A program made the position numbers and the translations under genes. Source: CAYMZZ01 sp047600605 (GTDB lineage Bacteria; Bacteroidota; Bacteroidia; Chitinophagales; Chitinophagaceae). Taken from it: DNA of 64,000 nt. The notes under the pieces were generated by a model. It searched no databases and was not told the origin of the DNA. It saw nothing but the letters and a program-made list of their open reading frames with translations. Below, one piece after another: positions 36,024 through 43,965 of the stretch. How positions within the stretch are numbered: position 1 is the stretch's first letter; every line of letters starts with the position of its first letter. The stretch covers positions 310,001-374,000 of the forward strand of contig JASGKK010000002.1 in NCBI GenBank assembly GCA_047600605.1. Reading direction: 5' to 3'.

Positions 36024-37361
36024 ATGGGCAACAAAAACACGATACGGGTCGCTGAGTTTGAAAAGCTCTATTATGACGATATCAAACCTTTTAAGCAAAA
36101 ACATTGGGAAGCCTTGTGCCGCTATCAGGGGCAGCAGAATAGTTTTAGTAATAAGCAAACAGAATATTTCAAAATACTCAACAAAGGCATACAGTTCACC
36201 AATTATGTAGGAGTGATACAGGCAGGCAATCTAACGATTGAGGTATTACCCAAAACAGATAAACAGAATACAGCTGCCGAAAATCTGTCTGTACAAGATC
36301 TTGAAAGGGCCGATAAAGATATAGCCGACAAAAAACAATGCTGGCATAATGTATTGCTGCAAATGTTGAAAGAGTGCAGGCTGCTTCAGGTAAACCATGT
36401 GGACTATGCCAGCCTCAACTTAAAAAGCAACTCACTCTTAGAATTATATCTTGAGCTCTTTCTGGCAGAAACTGAAAAGCTGCTCCATGAAGGCCTCACA
36501 AAGAAATACCGCAAGGAGGAGGACAACAAACTGGTCATGAAAGGGCAGTTGCTCTATGCCAAAAACATTGCACACAATATTGTGCATAAAGAAAGGTTCT
36601 TTGTACGGCATACTGAATACAATCGTACAAATATCTTCAACCAGTTGTTGTATAAAACCCTTTGTTTTATCCCCTCCATCAGCAAGAGTCCACGCCTGTC
36701 TGATAAAGTAAACAGGCTGCTACTGGATTTCCCCGGAATGCCCGATTGCACAGTCACCCCAGCCACATTTGAAAGACTCGTCTTCGATAGAAAAACAGAA
36801 CGATACAAAGAAGCGTTGCTGATAAGCAAAATGTTGTTGCTGAATTATCGTCCTGACATAACTGGCGGTTCAGAGAATGTAATAGCTATTCTTTTTGACA
36901 TGAATGAATTGTGGGAAGAATTTGTTTATCGTCGTTTACATAAATCAGCGAAAGAAGGAGTAACAATATCAAGACAAAACGGGAAAGACTTTTGGTATAA
37001 TGTCAAAGATGGCTTTCATAAAAGAGTTCGCCCCGATATTGTTATAAACAAAAATGACAAGACATTTATCATTGATACCAAATGGAAGATAATAGCAGAT
37101 AATCGACCAGGAGATGATGACCTGAAACAAATGTTCGTCTATAATCTATTATGGGACGCGGATCAATTGATTTTGCTTTATCCGGGCAATCAGGAAAACT
37201 GCCACGGTTCGTACATGCATTTCAATTTATCTCTTAAAAATCAGGTAGATGTAGAAAGCAAGTTTTTCAATCATTGTTCACTAGCTTTTATAAGCGTGAT
37301 TGATAAAAATGGAAAACTAATAGATAACGATCCATTTTCTGCACTATTGAATAATTTTTAA
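36024..37361 (+). CDS. mcrC: McrC nuclease subunit
   Basis: McrC supplies the nuclease and activates the McrB NTPase. It is 445 residues. The PD-(D/E)XK active site is visible near residue 336 as RPDIVINKNDKTFIIDTKWK, with the catalytic Asp and the DTK form of (D/E)XK. An N-terminal McrC-family region (VAEFEKLYYD ... NYVGVIQAGNLTIEVLPK) precedes it. It is the last plus-strand gene of the block. The right flanking repeat begins 160 bases after its stop. Confidence 0.93.
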   Translation: MGNKNTIRVAEFEKLYYDDIKPFKQKHWEALCRYQGQQNSFSNKQTEYFKILNKGIQFTNYVGVIQAGNLTIEVLPKTDKQNTAAENLSVQDLERADKDIADKKQCWHNVLLQMLKECRLLQVNHVDYASLNLKSNSLLELYLELFLAETEKLLHEGLTKKYRKEEDNKLVMKGQLLYAKNIAHNIVHKERFFVRHTEYNRTNIFNQLLYKTLCFIPSISKSPRLSDKVNRLLLDFPGMPDCTVTPATFERLVFDRKTERYKEALLISKMLLLNYRPDITGGSENVIAILFDMNELWEEFVYRRLHKSAKEGVTISRQNGKDFWYNVKDGFHKRVRPDIVINKNDKTFIIDTKWKIIADNRPGDDDLKQMFVYNLLWDADQLILLYPGNQENCHGSYMHFNLSLKNQVDVESKFFNHCSLAFISVIDKNGKLIDNDPFSALLNNF

Positions 37362-37666
37362 TAGAGCTTCGTTTTCAATCTGTCTGGCACATACAGGCTC
37401 CTACTTAAGGCAAAATTATAAGGTGTAAAAATGGAAAAAACATTTAACGTTCGATAGAATACTTACAATTGGTAGCAGTATTAACAACTAAGCCATACAT
37501 TTCTTTATCATGTACTTGTCTTTTTTAGTACATTTTTGTTGCCCAAGTGTTGCCCTTAATGTCTAAGTTATTGATAATTAAGAACTGTATATTATTGTGT
37601 TGGGAAATGAGACCGATTTTCTTAAGAAACTTAAAAAGTGGACATTCTGGTCATGCCAACTGCCTG
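37362..37666. other. Gap between mcrC and the converging minus-strand genes
   Basis: No gene and no clear terminator were seen in these 305 AT-rich bases. They hold the right copy of the double GTTGCCC repeat at 37522-37561. Confidence 0.6.
37522..37561. repeat. Right island-flanking repeat (double GTTGCCC)
   Basis: TTTTGTTGCCCA followed by TGTTGCCC matches the copy at 23441-23479 in the same orientation, about 14.1 kb away. The pair encloses exactly the six plus-strand defence genes. Confidence 0.5.
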
Positions 37667-38464
37667 TCAGGCAAAAATGCTTAACGTTTTTGAACTGATA
37701 TTTAAATCTTTTCTTTCACCGTTTTCGTTGACAATTTTTATTACTTCTTCTTCATATCGCTCATCGAGTTTTTTGAAAGCATCAATAATGGCGGAAGTAA
37801 TGATTGTTGAATCAAATGATTTCTGATGGTCCAGGAATAATATAATACTATTCATGATATTAGCGAATAATAATCCTTCTGAGTATTTTTCACCTTTTTG
37901 CCTTCTTTGCGATGAAGGCAGGCAGAAGATTTTTTTATAATAAATGAGCCATGTTGCACCCAGCTTTGATTTAAGAGCCGATTTGACCTTTTCGAGACCA
38001 CTTAAATGCATATTTCCTAATTCATGAAGGAATTCAAATACTGTTCGGATATTATATTTTGTAACAGGTGTTTTGTCCTCGTAAATAAATACAACCCCTT
38101 TTGTTTCGTATTTTGCAAATCTTAGAGAGGTAAGAATATTAATGAATTTCATACAGCCATGGCAAATCATGAAGAATGACTTAGGAGTGAGTCCAATTTC
38201 ATCTTCATCCATTATATCCGAGAAGTCCTGTATTTCCCAAAACCTGGATAATTCCAATATCCCTTTCGGCATTCCAGATATTTTATCTTTATACAGGTTG
38301 AAAATTGAAGAAAGGATATCATCCCGTTCAAAACCTAATTCCAGAAGGGAACTTACCACTCTTTTTATTCTTACAGTTTTATCGTAGCTGAACTCCAATC
38401 GTTGCTGAGAACTTAGATTAAATATGGAAATAAGGATCAAATGGTCTATGGAGCACCCGATCAT
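37667..38464 (-). CDS. C-terminal part of the P-loop ATPase, out of frame with the upstream part
   Basis: From the first ATG this is 265 residues of helical, charged sequence with a winged-helix-like stretch (KTVRIKRVVSSLLELGFERDDI). It matches no family I recognise. The frame stays open further upstream to 38605 without any ATG, GTG or TTG, and that extension reads as ordinary protein (FYGWIFNNRLYLQPEFYNFA). It overlaps the end of the ATPase frame by 41 bases. Fusing the two frames by one base gives about 742 residues with no other interruption. It is therefore probably the C-terminal third of one protein, separated by a frame shift, and not an independent gene. Confidence 0.6.
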   Translation of the reverse strand: MIGCSIDHLILISIFNLSSQQRLEFSYDKTVRIKRVVSSLLELGFERDDILSSIFNLYKDKISGMPKGILELSRFWEIQDFSDIMDEDEIGLTPKSFFMICHGCMKFINILTSLRFAKYETKGVVFIYEDKTPVTKYNIRTVFEFLHELGNMHLSGLEKVKSALKSKLGATWLIYYKKIFCLPSSQRRQKGEKYSEGLLFANIMNSIILFLDHQKSFDSTIITSAIIDAFKKLDERYEEEVIKIVNENGERKDLNISSKTLSIFA

Positions 38465-38564
38465 ATTATGCGCATCTTTGAACTTTGCAAGATCCAGGGC
38501 GAAATTATAAAACTCAGGTTGCAGATATAACCTGTTGTTAAATATCCATCCATAGAAATAAGAC

Positions 38565-39896
38565 TCAATGATGAAATTTTTGGAACTGTTTTTCTTTAAA
38601 TTCTTCTACTTCAACCCCAATTTCGTCAATTAGGTAAAGAGTAAAATTATTTACAGCAATCAGCATCTCCCTCCTGCTGTAATTGCACAATTCAAAAAAA
38701 GCGGGACGGATTCGGTTAGTATCTAATAATAAGTAAAAGCAATTTTGGATCAACTGCATCTTATTGTCGTCAACTTCGCTTTTCCCTTCGGCATCAAACG
38801 CTTGTTTGAGAAGTGTCCTTTTATCCGGCCTGTTAAAATAACCAATACGTCTTTCGCAGATCTCACTGGCAAACTTTTCAATAGCTTCCCTAAGCAATTC
38901 TCTTCTCTTATGAGCCTTGTCTTCTTGCGATACAAACCCTTTTTCTTCCTGTATTTTTTTGATCTCCACTTCGAACTTTGACTCGTCGATGAATTCATCA
39001 TATCCTAATTCTATTGGAGTAACGATATATGCGCCTGTATCTGTCCATCCCTGAAATGTTGGATTAGAGGTCCGTATCGCCAGCATAACCTTGGTAGATT
39101 CCTTGATTTCACTGGGATATTGCCTTGCAAATTCTCTGAATGCGTCACGCGTCTTATTGTCAATAATGCTGTCAACATTGTCGAAGCACAATACTACAAG
39201 CCGCTTACCATGTTTTGAAAGGTGTGAAATATAATAGAGATAATTGTGAGATTCGATTAGTAATGTCATCTCCTCAAGCACTTTAATAAATTTACCAGAC
39301 TTAGCATGATTCCTCTGATACTGGTACCATTCAGCAAAAGTTTCCTGGTCGTTGGATTTTCCAAAATCATGCATGTTGATTAATTGCCTGTAAAGACGAC
39401 TAAATGCCGGATTATTGAAGATGGAGGATTTTAGATAGTCTGGTGATTTTATTAAAGCGTCGATTACAGCATAGTCAGAAATACTCTCATTAGATAAGTA
39501 GGAGGTTATATTCGCTTTTATTAAATCTTTGACTATTTGGGCAATACTGTTGTAGCTTCCGTTTAATCCATTTGCCTTGTTTATTACTTTGAAGTCTATG
39601 TATACAATATAGGCGTTCTCTTCCCCCTTAAGTTTGGATAATATTTTTCGTATAATGGTTGTTTTTCCTGTTCCCGGATATCCTTTAACGATTATTGCAG
39701 CCTGATGTTTTCGGAGTTCTATTTCGATTTCTCTTTCTTTTTTTTCCCGGCTTATATACACCTCTTTGAAAAATGACTCTTCATTGAATCCAAAATCCTT
39801 CAGGATATTGAATTCCTGTCCGTCAGATATTTCATCTACGGCATAGGTAACGAGAGCTTCAAAAGCTTTATAACTGTAGTCTAATTTATTGGCCAT
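38565..39896 (-). CDS. P-loop (STAND/AAA-like) ATPase, probably truncated by a frame shift
   Basis: This 443-residue frame shows Walker A GYPGTGKTT near residue 73 and Walker B VVLCFDNVDSI near 225. An arginine-containing segment MLAIRTSNP follows, then winged-helix-like sequence. This fits an ORC/STAND-type regulatory ATPase. It starts inside the upstream two-TM gene with an 11-base overlap, indicating translational coupling. The frame ends at 38565-38567 (FKEKQFQKFHH), while protein-like coding continues in the next frame (see 37667-38464). An ATPase paired with a small membrane protein is a common layout for abortive-infection systems. The role here is inferred. The DNA is AT-rich like the rest of the island. 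Confidence 0.75.
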   Translation of the reverse strand: MANKLDYSYKAFEALVTYAVDEISDGQEFNILKDFGFNEESFFKEVYISREKKEREIEIELRKHQAAIIVKGYPGTGKTTIIRKILSKLKGEENAYIVYIDFKVINKANGLNGSYNSIAQIVKDLIKANITSYLSNESISDYAVIDALIKSPDYLKSSIFNNPAFSRLYRQLINMHDFGKSNDQETFAEWYQYQRNHAKSGKFIKVLEEMTLLIESHNYLYYISHLSKHGKRLVVLCFDNVDSIIDNKTRDAFREFARQYPSEIKESTKVMLAIRTSNPTFQGWTDTGAYIVTPIELGYDEFIDESKFEVEIKKIQEEKGFVSQEDKAHKRRELLREAIEKFASEICERRIGYFNRPDKRTLLKQAFDAEGKSEVDDNKMQLIQNCFYLLLDTNRIRPAFFELCNYSRREMLIAVNNFTLYLIDEIGVEVEEFKEKQFQKFHH

Positions 39897-40338
39897 GGCT
39901 TTTTAATTCAGAGTCGATTAGTTTCAGAAGTTCTTCTTTTTTTAGCCTCGCAGAGTCAGATTTTGCCCGGTTGGTATCCTGATAGCGTGATTCATCTTCA
40001 GAATAGACAGAAATCAACGCCGAGAGAGCGGATATTTTATTGGTTTGATTCATTGAGACCAGTTGTCTGTTAAAGGCAACCTGTTCTTCATGCTGATGAG
40101 TTGAGTTTTTTGAATATTCTTCCTGCTGCGCTTTCATGCTTTTACTCTGCAGGAGTATAGTATAAATTAAACCAGCATAGCCAAGACCGGAAAAAAGAGC
40201 ACTGGCCGCCCCAAACATGCTTCCAAAATTGGCTCGGTCATTCGGATCAGCCATGTATTGGTATAAAAAATAGTAGTTTAGAAAACATAGAACAACCACA
40301 AATCCACAGACTATTAAGAATATAAGTAAGTTTCGCAT
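39886..40338 (-). CDS. Small two-TM protein with cytoplasmic coiled coil, candidate membrane effector
   Basis: This 150-residue protein has two hydrophobic helices, residues 4-26 (LLIFLIVCGFVVVLCFLNY) and about 42-62 (MFGAASALFSGLGYAGLIYT). A Gln/Lys/Glu-rich helical region follows (LLQSKSMKAQQEEY onward). The second helix strongly resembles the FGxxGAxxxLFSGLAFAGLIxTI(L)LQ pattern of putative phage abortive-infection (AbiC-like) membrane proteins; this is family knowledge, not a search result. It overlaps the ATPase gene by 11 bases. I infer a sensor-ATPase/membrane-effector pair. Confidence 0.7.
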   Translation of the reverse strand: MRNLLIFLIVCGFVVVLCFLNYYFLYQYMADPNDRANFGSMFGAASALFSGLGYAGLIYTILLQSKSMKAQQEEYSKNSTHQHEEQVAFNRQLVSMNQTNKISALSALISVYSEDESRYQDTNRAKSDSARLKKEELLKLIDSELKSHGQ

Positions 40339-40774
40339 ACAGAATTTTGATTATATTAAGATACAGGAAGGCTGTTCTTTAGGATTCAATGGGAAATAGG
40401 AGTGGGGAAATCAAACATATGCAAAACCAAATAAAATTTACCACCGTTTAAACACCCTATTTCCATGATATATGGAGTGGAAAGAAAAGAAGACAGATAT
40501 CGTTTTACGGTGTCTTTGCAGCAGGAGATGCAAAAATTGATTTTTTTTGATAGCGAAGCCTCTCAGTTTATTTAAAAGTGAATAGAAGAGCTTTTTGCTG
40601 CAGAAAGGTTATTATTACCAGAGGCCTGAAAGAAATATTCACAGTTGGTAAACTGGATAAATCGGCAACTGTTGAATAAATTGTCTGGTTCACAAAATCT
40701 ACTGAACTATTAGTTAGCGGATCGAAATGAAGACGCGGATAAAGTGGTGTGTACTCCACTATTAATTCTTCCGC
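40339..40774. other. Gap at the right edge of the island
   Basis: These 436 bases are AT-rich and hold no gene I can support. A 63-codon minus-strand frame at 40568-40759 has no recognisable features. The sequence returns to the composition of the host backbone at the fnr-like gene. Confidence 0.5.
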
Positions 40775-41449
40775 TTAGCCAATACACCCCTCCAACCTCA
40801 CCCTCTCAACAATCCGAATCCGTTTCCCTTCCGTTTTTATCCATTCCATCGCCGTCCATTCGGAGAATATCTTAAACAGGGTTTCATAGGTAGTGCCTAC
40901 GTAAGAGGCTATGTCCTGACGGGAGATGGAGATTTTGAGAAACTGTTGATCGTCTTCGCCAAACTGATCCAGTAATAACAACAAGGCAGTGGCTATCCGT
41001 CCTTTTACATCACGGTGTGCGAGGTCATTCATGCGTTGCTCTGCATTCTGCAGTTCTGTCGCATAAAACTGCATGAGCTTATAAGATAAGCCTGGATTGG
41101 TCTGCAGGCTTGCCTGCAGGTGGTCGTTAGGGATAAAGCAAGCTATGGCCGGTTCCAGTACGGTAGCCGAAACCCGGAAGGCGGTGTCGCCAAATCCGCG
41201 GATGCCAAGGATGTCGTGAGCTGTGGCGAAGCGGATGACCAATTCCTTGTCGCCCCCCCATTGTTTATGCACTTTTATGATGCCGCTTTGCATAAAGTAC
41301 ATGCCGGTGGCCGGGTCGCCTTCTGCAAACAATTGCTCCCCTTTTTTGAAAGAAAAAGTTTGCTTTTTGAGACGGGTGAGTTCCAGCCAGGCCGGCTGGC
41401 AACCCTGGCAAAAGAAACAGGTGGAGAGGTCACAATCAGTCTTTTGCAT
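40775..41449 (-). CDS. Crp/Fnr-family regulator with N-terminal Cys cluster
   Basis: This 224-residue protein has an N-terminal CDLSTCFFCQGC segment (C6, C11, C14, C17), then a cNMP-type beta barrel (FSFKKGEQLFAEGDPATGMYF, SGIIKV). A dimerisation helix and a C-terminal HTH (ISRQDIASYVGTTYETLFKIFSEW) follow. A further Cys at 104 lies about where Fnr has its fourth cluster ligand. This suggests an Fe-S or thiol redox sensor. It is transcribed away from a ClC channel gene across about 100 AT-rich bases that may hold its operator. Whether a cluster is bound is inference. Confidence 0.9.
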   Translation of the reverse strand: MQKTDCDLSTCFFCQGCQPAWLELTRLKKQTFSFKKGEQLFAEGDPATGMYFMQSGIIKVHKQWGGDKELVIRFATAHDILGIRGFGDTAFRVSATVLEPAIACFIPNDHLQASLQTNPGLSYKLMQFYATELQNAEQRMNDLAHRDVKGRIATALLLLLDQFGEDDQQFLKISISRQDIASYVGTTYETLFKIFSEWTAMEWIKTEGKRIRIVERVRLEGCIG

Positions 41450-41524
41450 TTATTTTATATTGTTTATGCAACAAAATATTTATATTTTTCATTGATTTAG
41501 GCGATAAAAATATTGTTTTTGCAA

Positions 41525-41532
41525 TATTTTTG
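41525..41532 (+). promoter_or_regulatory. Candidate -7 box of the ClC channel gene
   Basis: TATTTTTG fits TAnnTTTG, 21 bases before the chosen ATG. The adjoining TTGCGCAA is a perfect palindrome and overlaps the box, so it could serve as an operator. The -33 element is unclear. Confidence 0.45.
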
Positions 41533-41553
41533 CGCAAAATTCTTCCCCCGATC

Positions 41554-43236
41554 ATGAAAAGACCCGACGAAAGTATTCCTTTAGCGCCTTCCATGACACC
41601 CATTTACCCTAAAAATGGGAGATATTCACGCCCTTCGGGTGTAGACCGGCGTATATTTTTTCTCAGCCTCCAGGCTGTCGTCAATGCAATAGTAATCGGG
41701 TTAATTGCCAAAGGCCTGGTCTTTTTGATCGACTTTATCACCAACCTGGCATTTTATGGAAAGTTCTCACTGGCTCCTTCCGGTCCCGCGGGGAACCAAC
41801 TGGGAGTAGCGGTCATTGCCATCCCAGTTATCGGCAGCATACTGGTAGGACTAATTGCACGCTTCGGTTCAAAAGCAATACGGGGTCATGGCATTCCGGA
41901 GGCGATGGAAAAAATTATCCTGGATGAAAGCAGGATACCTCCGCTCATCACCCTGCTCAAACCTTTATCGGCCGCAATCTCTATTGGTACGGGCGGCCCC
42001 TTCGGTGCCGAAGGACCGATCATTGCCACTGGGGGTGCATTTGGCTCTTTTACCGGCCAGGTCATGCACATCTCGGCATCAGAACGTAAGATCATGCTGA
42101 GTGCGGGCGCCTGTGCGGGTATGGCGGCGATCTTCGGAACACCCCTGGCGGCAGTCTTACTGGCTATTGAGCTGCTTCTTTTCGAATTTTCGGCCCGCTC
42201 CATAATACCTGTGGCCATTGCCTGTGTCACGGGTGCAGGTATGCATCTTTGGTTATTTGGCAGCGAACCTGTTTTTGCCATGGGTGTTATTCCTGTGCCA
42301 TCAGGTACCGACCTGGTCATATACATGTGCATCGGTTTAATCATCGGTGTCCTTGCCTCGCTGATATCCAAATCAGTCTATGCGGTGGAAGATCTGTTTG
42401 AGAAACTACCGGTTCACTGGATGTGGTGGCCTGCAATAGGAGCGATAGCCGTGGGAGTGGTGGGATATTTCGCACCTTTTACCATGGGTGTTGGCTACGA
42501 CAATATACAGCACTTGCTCGGCGGTAGCCTGCCTCTGCTGATTCTTTTCTCACTTTGCGTCCTTAAATATATTTCCTGGGTCATTGCCCTGGGTAGTGGA
42601 ACATCCGGTGGTACGCTTGCGCCATTATTTACTATTGGTGGTGCGCTGGGTTCCCTGCTGGGCATGTGTTTGCTTTATTTTTTTCCCTCACTCGGCATTA
42701 CTCTCTCAACTGCTGCACTGGTAGGTATGGCCGCCATGTTTGCAGGTGCATCGCGGGCTCTGCTGACATCAATCGTTTTTGCACTGGAGACCACTGGTCA
42801 GCCAAATGGATTGTTGCCACTGGTCGGAGCCTGCGTGGCAGCATACTTTGTATCCTTCTTCCTGATGGAAGGAAGCATCATGACCGAAAAGATCCGGAGG
42901 CGGGGTATCAGTACTCCGGATTCCTATCAGCCTGATCTGTTGACACATGCCCGTGTCAAAAGTCTTACAAAACCAAAGCCGGATGCAGAGACCTATCCGA
43001 TCATTAATGAAAATGAGACACTCGATATTTGTGTACAGGTAATGGGAAAACTGAATGTGTCTGCTTTATCGGTCACTTCCGCCAATGATGACACCCTTAT
43101 TAAAGGAAAAGTAACGGCAATGGATATTATTAAATATTATACCGACCGCAAAGACGCCGAACAGAAATTCAGTGCCCCGGCCCGGACAAAAAGATGGATG
43201 GTATATTCAAGGCAGGTGGTAAGGAAGCGGAAGTAG
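41554..43236 (+). CDS. ClC-family chloride channel/antiporter
   Basis: This 560-residue membrane protein has the ClC selectivity motifs in order: GHGIPEA (variant of GSGIP), GAEGP with the gating Glu, and SGTSGGTLAPLFTIGGALGS. About ten to twelve hydrophobic segments are present. The gating Glu suggests a Cl-/H+ antiporter. The cytosolic tail has only one CBS-like stretch (YPIINENETLDICVQVMGKL ... VTAMDIIKYY). ATG at 41554 is preferred over an in-frame TTG at 41530 that overlaps the promoter box. It lies next to a divergent Crp/Fnr regulator and may be controlled by it. Confidence 0.93.
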   Translation: MKRPDESIPLAPSMTPIYPKNGRYSRPSGVDRRIFFLSLQAVVNAIVIGLIAKGLVFLIDFITNLAFYGKFSLAPSGPAGNQLGVAVIAIPVIGSILVGLIARFGSKAIRGHGIPEAMEKIILDESRIPPLITLLKPLSAAISIGTGGPFGAEGPIIATGGAFGSFTGQVMHISASERKIMLSAGACAGMAAIFGTPLAAVLLAIELLLFEFSARSIIPVAIACVTGAGMHLWLFGSEPVFAMGVIPVPSGTDLVIYMCIGLIIGVLASLISKSVYAVEDLFEKLPVHWMWWPAIGAIAVGVVGYFAPFTMGVGYDNIQHLLGGSLPLLILFSLCVLKYISWVIALGSGTSGGTLAPLFTIGGALGSLLGMCLLYFFPSLGITLSTAALVGMAAMFAGASRALLTSIVFALETTGQPNGLLPLVGACVAAYFVSFFLMEGSIMTEKIRRRGISTPDSYQPDLLTHARVKSLTKPKPDAETYPIINENETLDICVQVMGKLNVSALSVTSANDDTLIKGKVTAMDIIKYYTDRKDAEQKFSAPARTKRWMVYSRQVVRKRK

Positions 43237-43257
43237 TCAGGCCTGTCCTCTGTCAAT

Positions 43258-43287
43258 TGTAGGCCCGCGATGCATCGCGGGCCTACA
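43258..43287. repeat. REP-like 30-bp perfect palindrome, copy 1
   Basis: A perfect palindrome of 30 bases begins TGTAGGCCCGCGATG. It lies 22 bases after the ClC gene and has no following T tract, so it is not a normal terminator. A near-identical element is at 47260-47289, which suggests a dispersed REP-type family. Confidence 0.8.
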
Positions 43288-43365
43288 CATTTCTTACCAG
43301 GTCGTTTTCTCCGATCATCTGTGCGGAGTATACGAAAAATGAAATGATTATCTTAGTGAAAACAA

Positions 43366-43827
43366 ATGCCTATGCAGTATAAGGCTGTAAATGCAGACGA
43401 TTATATCTCCCAGCTCCCCACGGAAAGACAGGCGGCGATGAAAAAACTGCGGACAGTGATTAAGAAGAATCTTCCCAAAGGATTCAAAGAAGGCGTTGGT
43501 TATGGTATGATGGGGTGGTCGGTACCGCATTCCAAATATCCTGCGGGTTATCATTGCAAGCCGGAAGATCCTTTGCCATTTATGGGAATTGCCTCGCAGA
43601 AAAACTTCATCGCGATATACCATATGGGTATTTATGCCATACCCTCCCTGCACAAATGGTTTGTTGCAGAGCATGCCCGGGCATCATCGAAGAAACTGGA
43701 TATGGGTAAGAGTTGTCTTCGATATAAAAAGCCGGAAGATATACCGTATGAGCTGATTGGCGAACTGGCAGCGAAGATCACTCCCGATGAATGGATCGAA
43801 GTGTATGAAAAGAATCTGAAGCGCTGA
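43366..43827 (+). CDS. DUF1801-family protein
   Basis: This 153-residue cytoplasmic protein has the DUF1801 (YdhG-like) pattern: YISQLPTERQAAMKKLRTVIKK, an early GYGMMGWSVP, and LPFMGIASQKNFIAIYHMG. The end DMGKSCLRYKKPEDIPYELI is typical. The family has a TATA-binding-like fold with no firm function. The start could also be the second ATG, two codons later. It is a stand-alone gene just after the REP palindrome. Confidence 0.9.
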   Translation: MPMQYKAVNADDYISQLPTERQAAMKKLRTVIKKNLPKGFKEGVGYGMMGWSVPHSKYPAGYHCKPEDPLPFMGIASQKNFIAIYHMGIYAIPSLHKWFVAEHARASSKKLDMGKSCLRYKKPEDIPYELIGELAAKITPDEWIEVYEKNLKR

Positions 43828-43965
43828 TGTAAAGTGCTGTGCCTGATAGTGTTTTTGTCATGCTGCTGGCCGTAAAAGGTGTTCAACATCTGCATGGTCA
43901 TTTATACCGCTGCAGATATGAACTTCAAGTGAAAGTATTTTCTATATCGGGAAATAATCGCCTGC

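Noticed and set aside
40568..40759. A 63-codon minus-strand open frame at the island edge
   Set aside because: No domain, no start context and no similarity by eye. It may be chance or a decayed remnant, so it is not annotated as a gene.
43258..43287. Calling the palindrome after the ClC gene a Rho-independent terminator
   Set aside because: There is no T tract on either side, and a near copy occurs at 47260, which favours a REP-type element.
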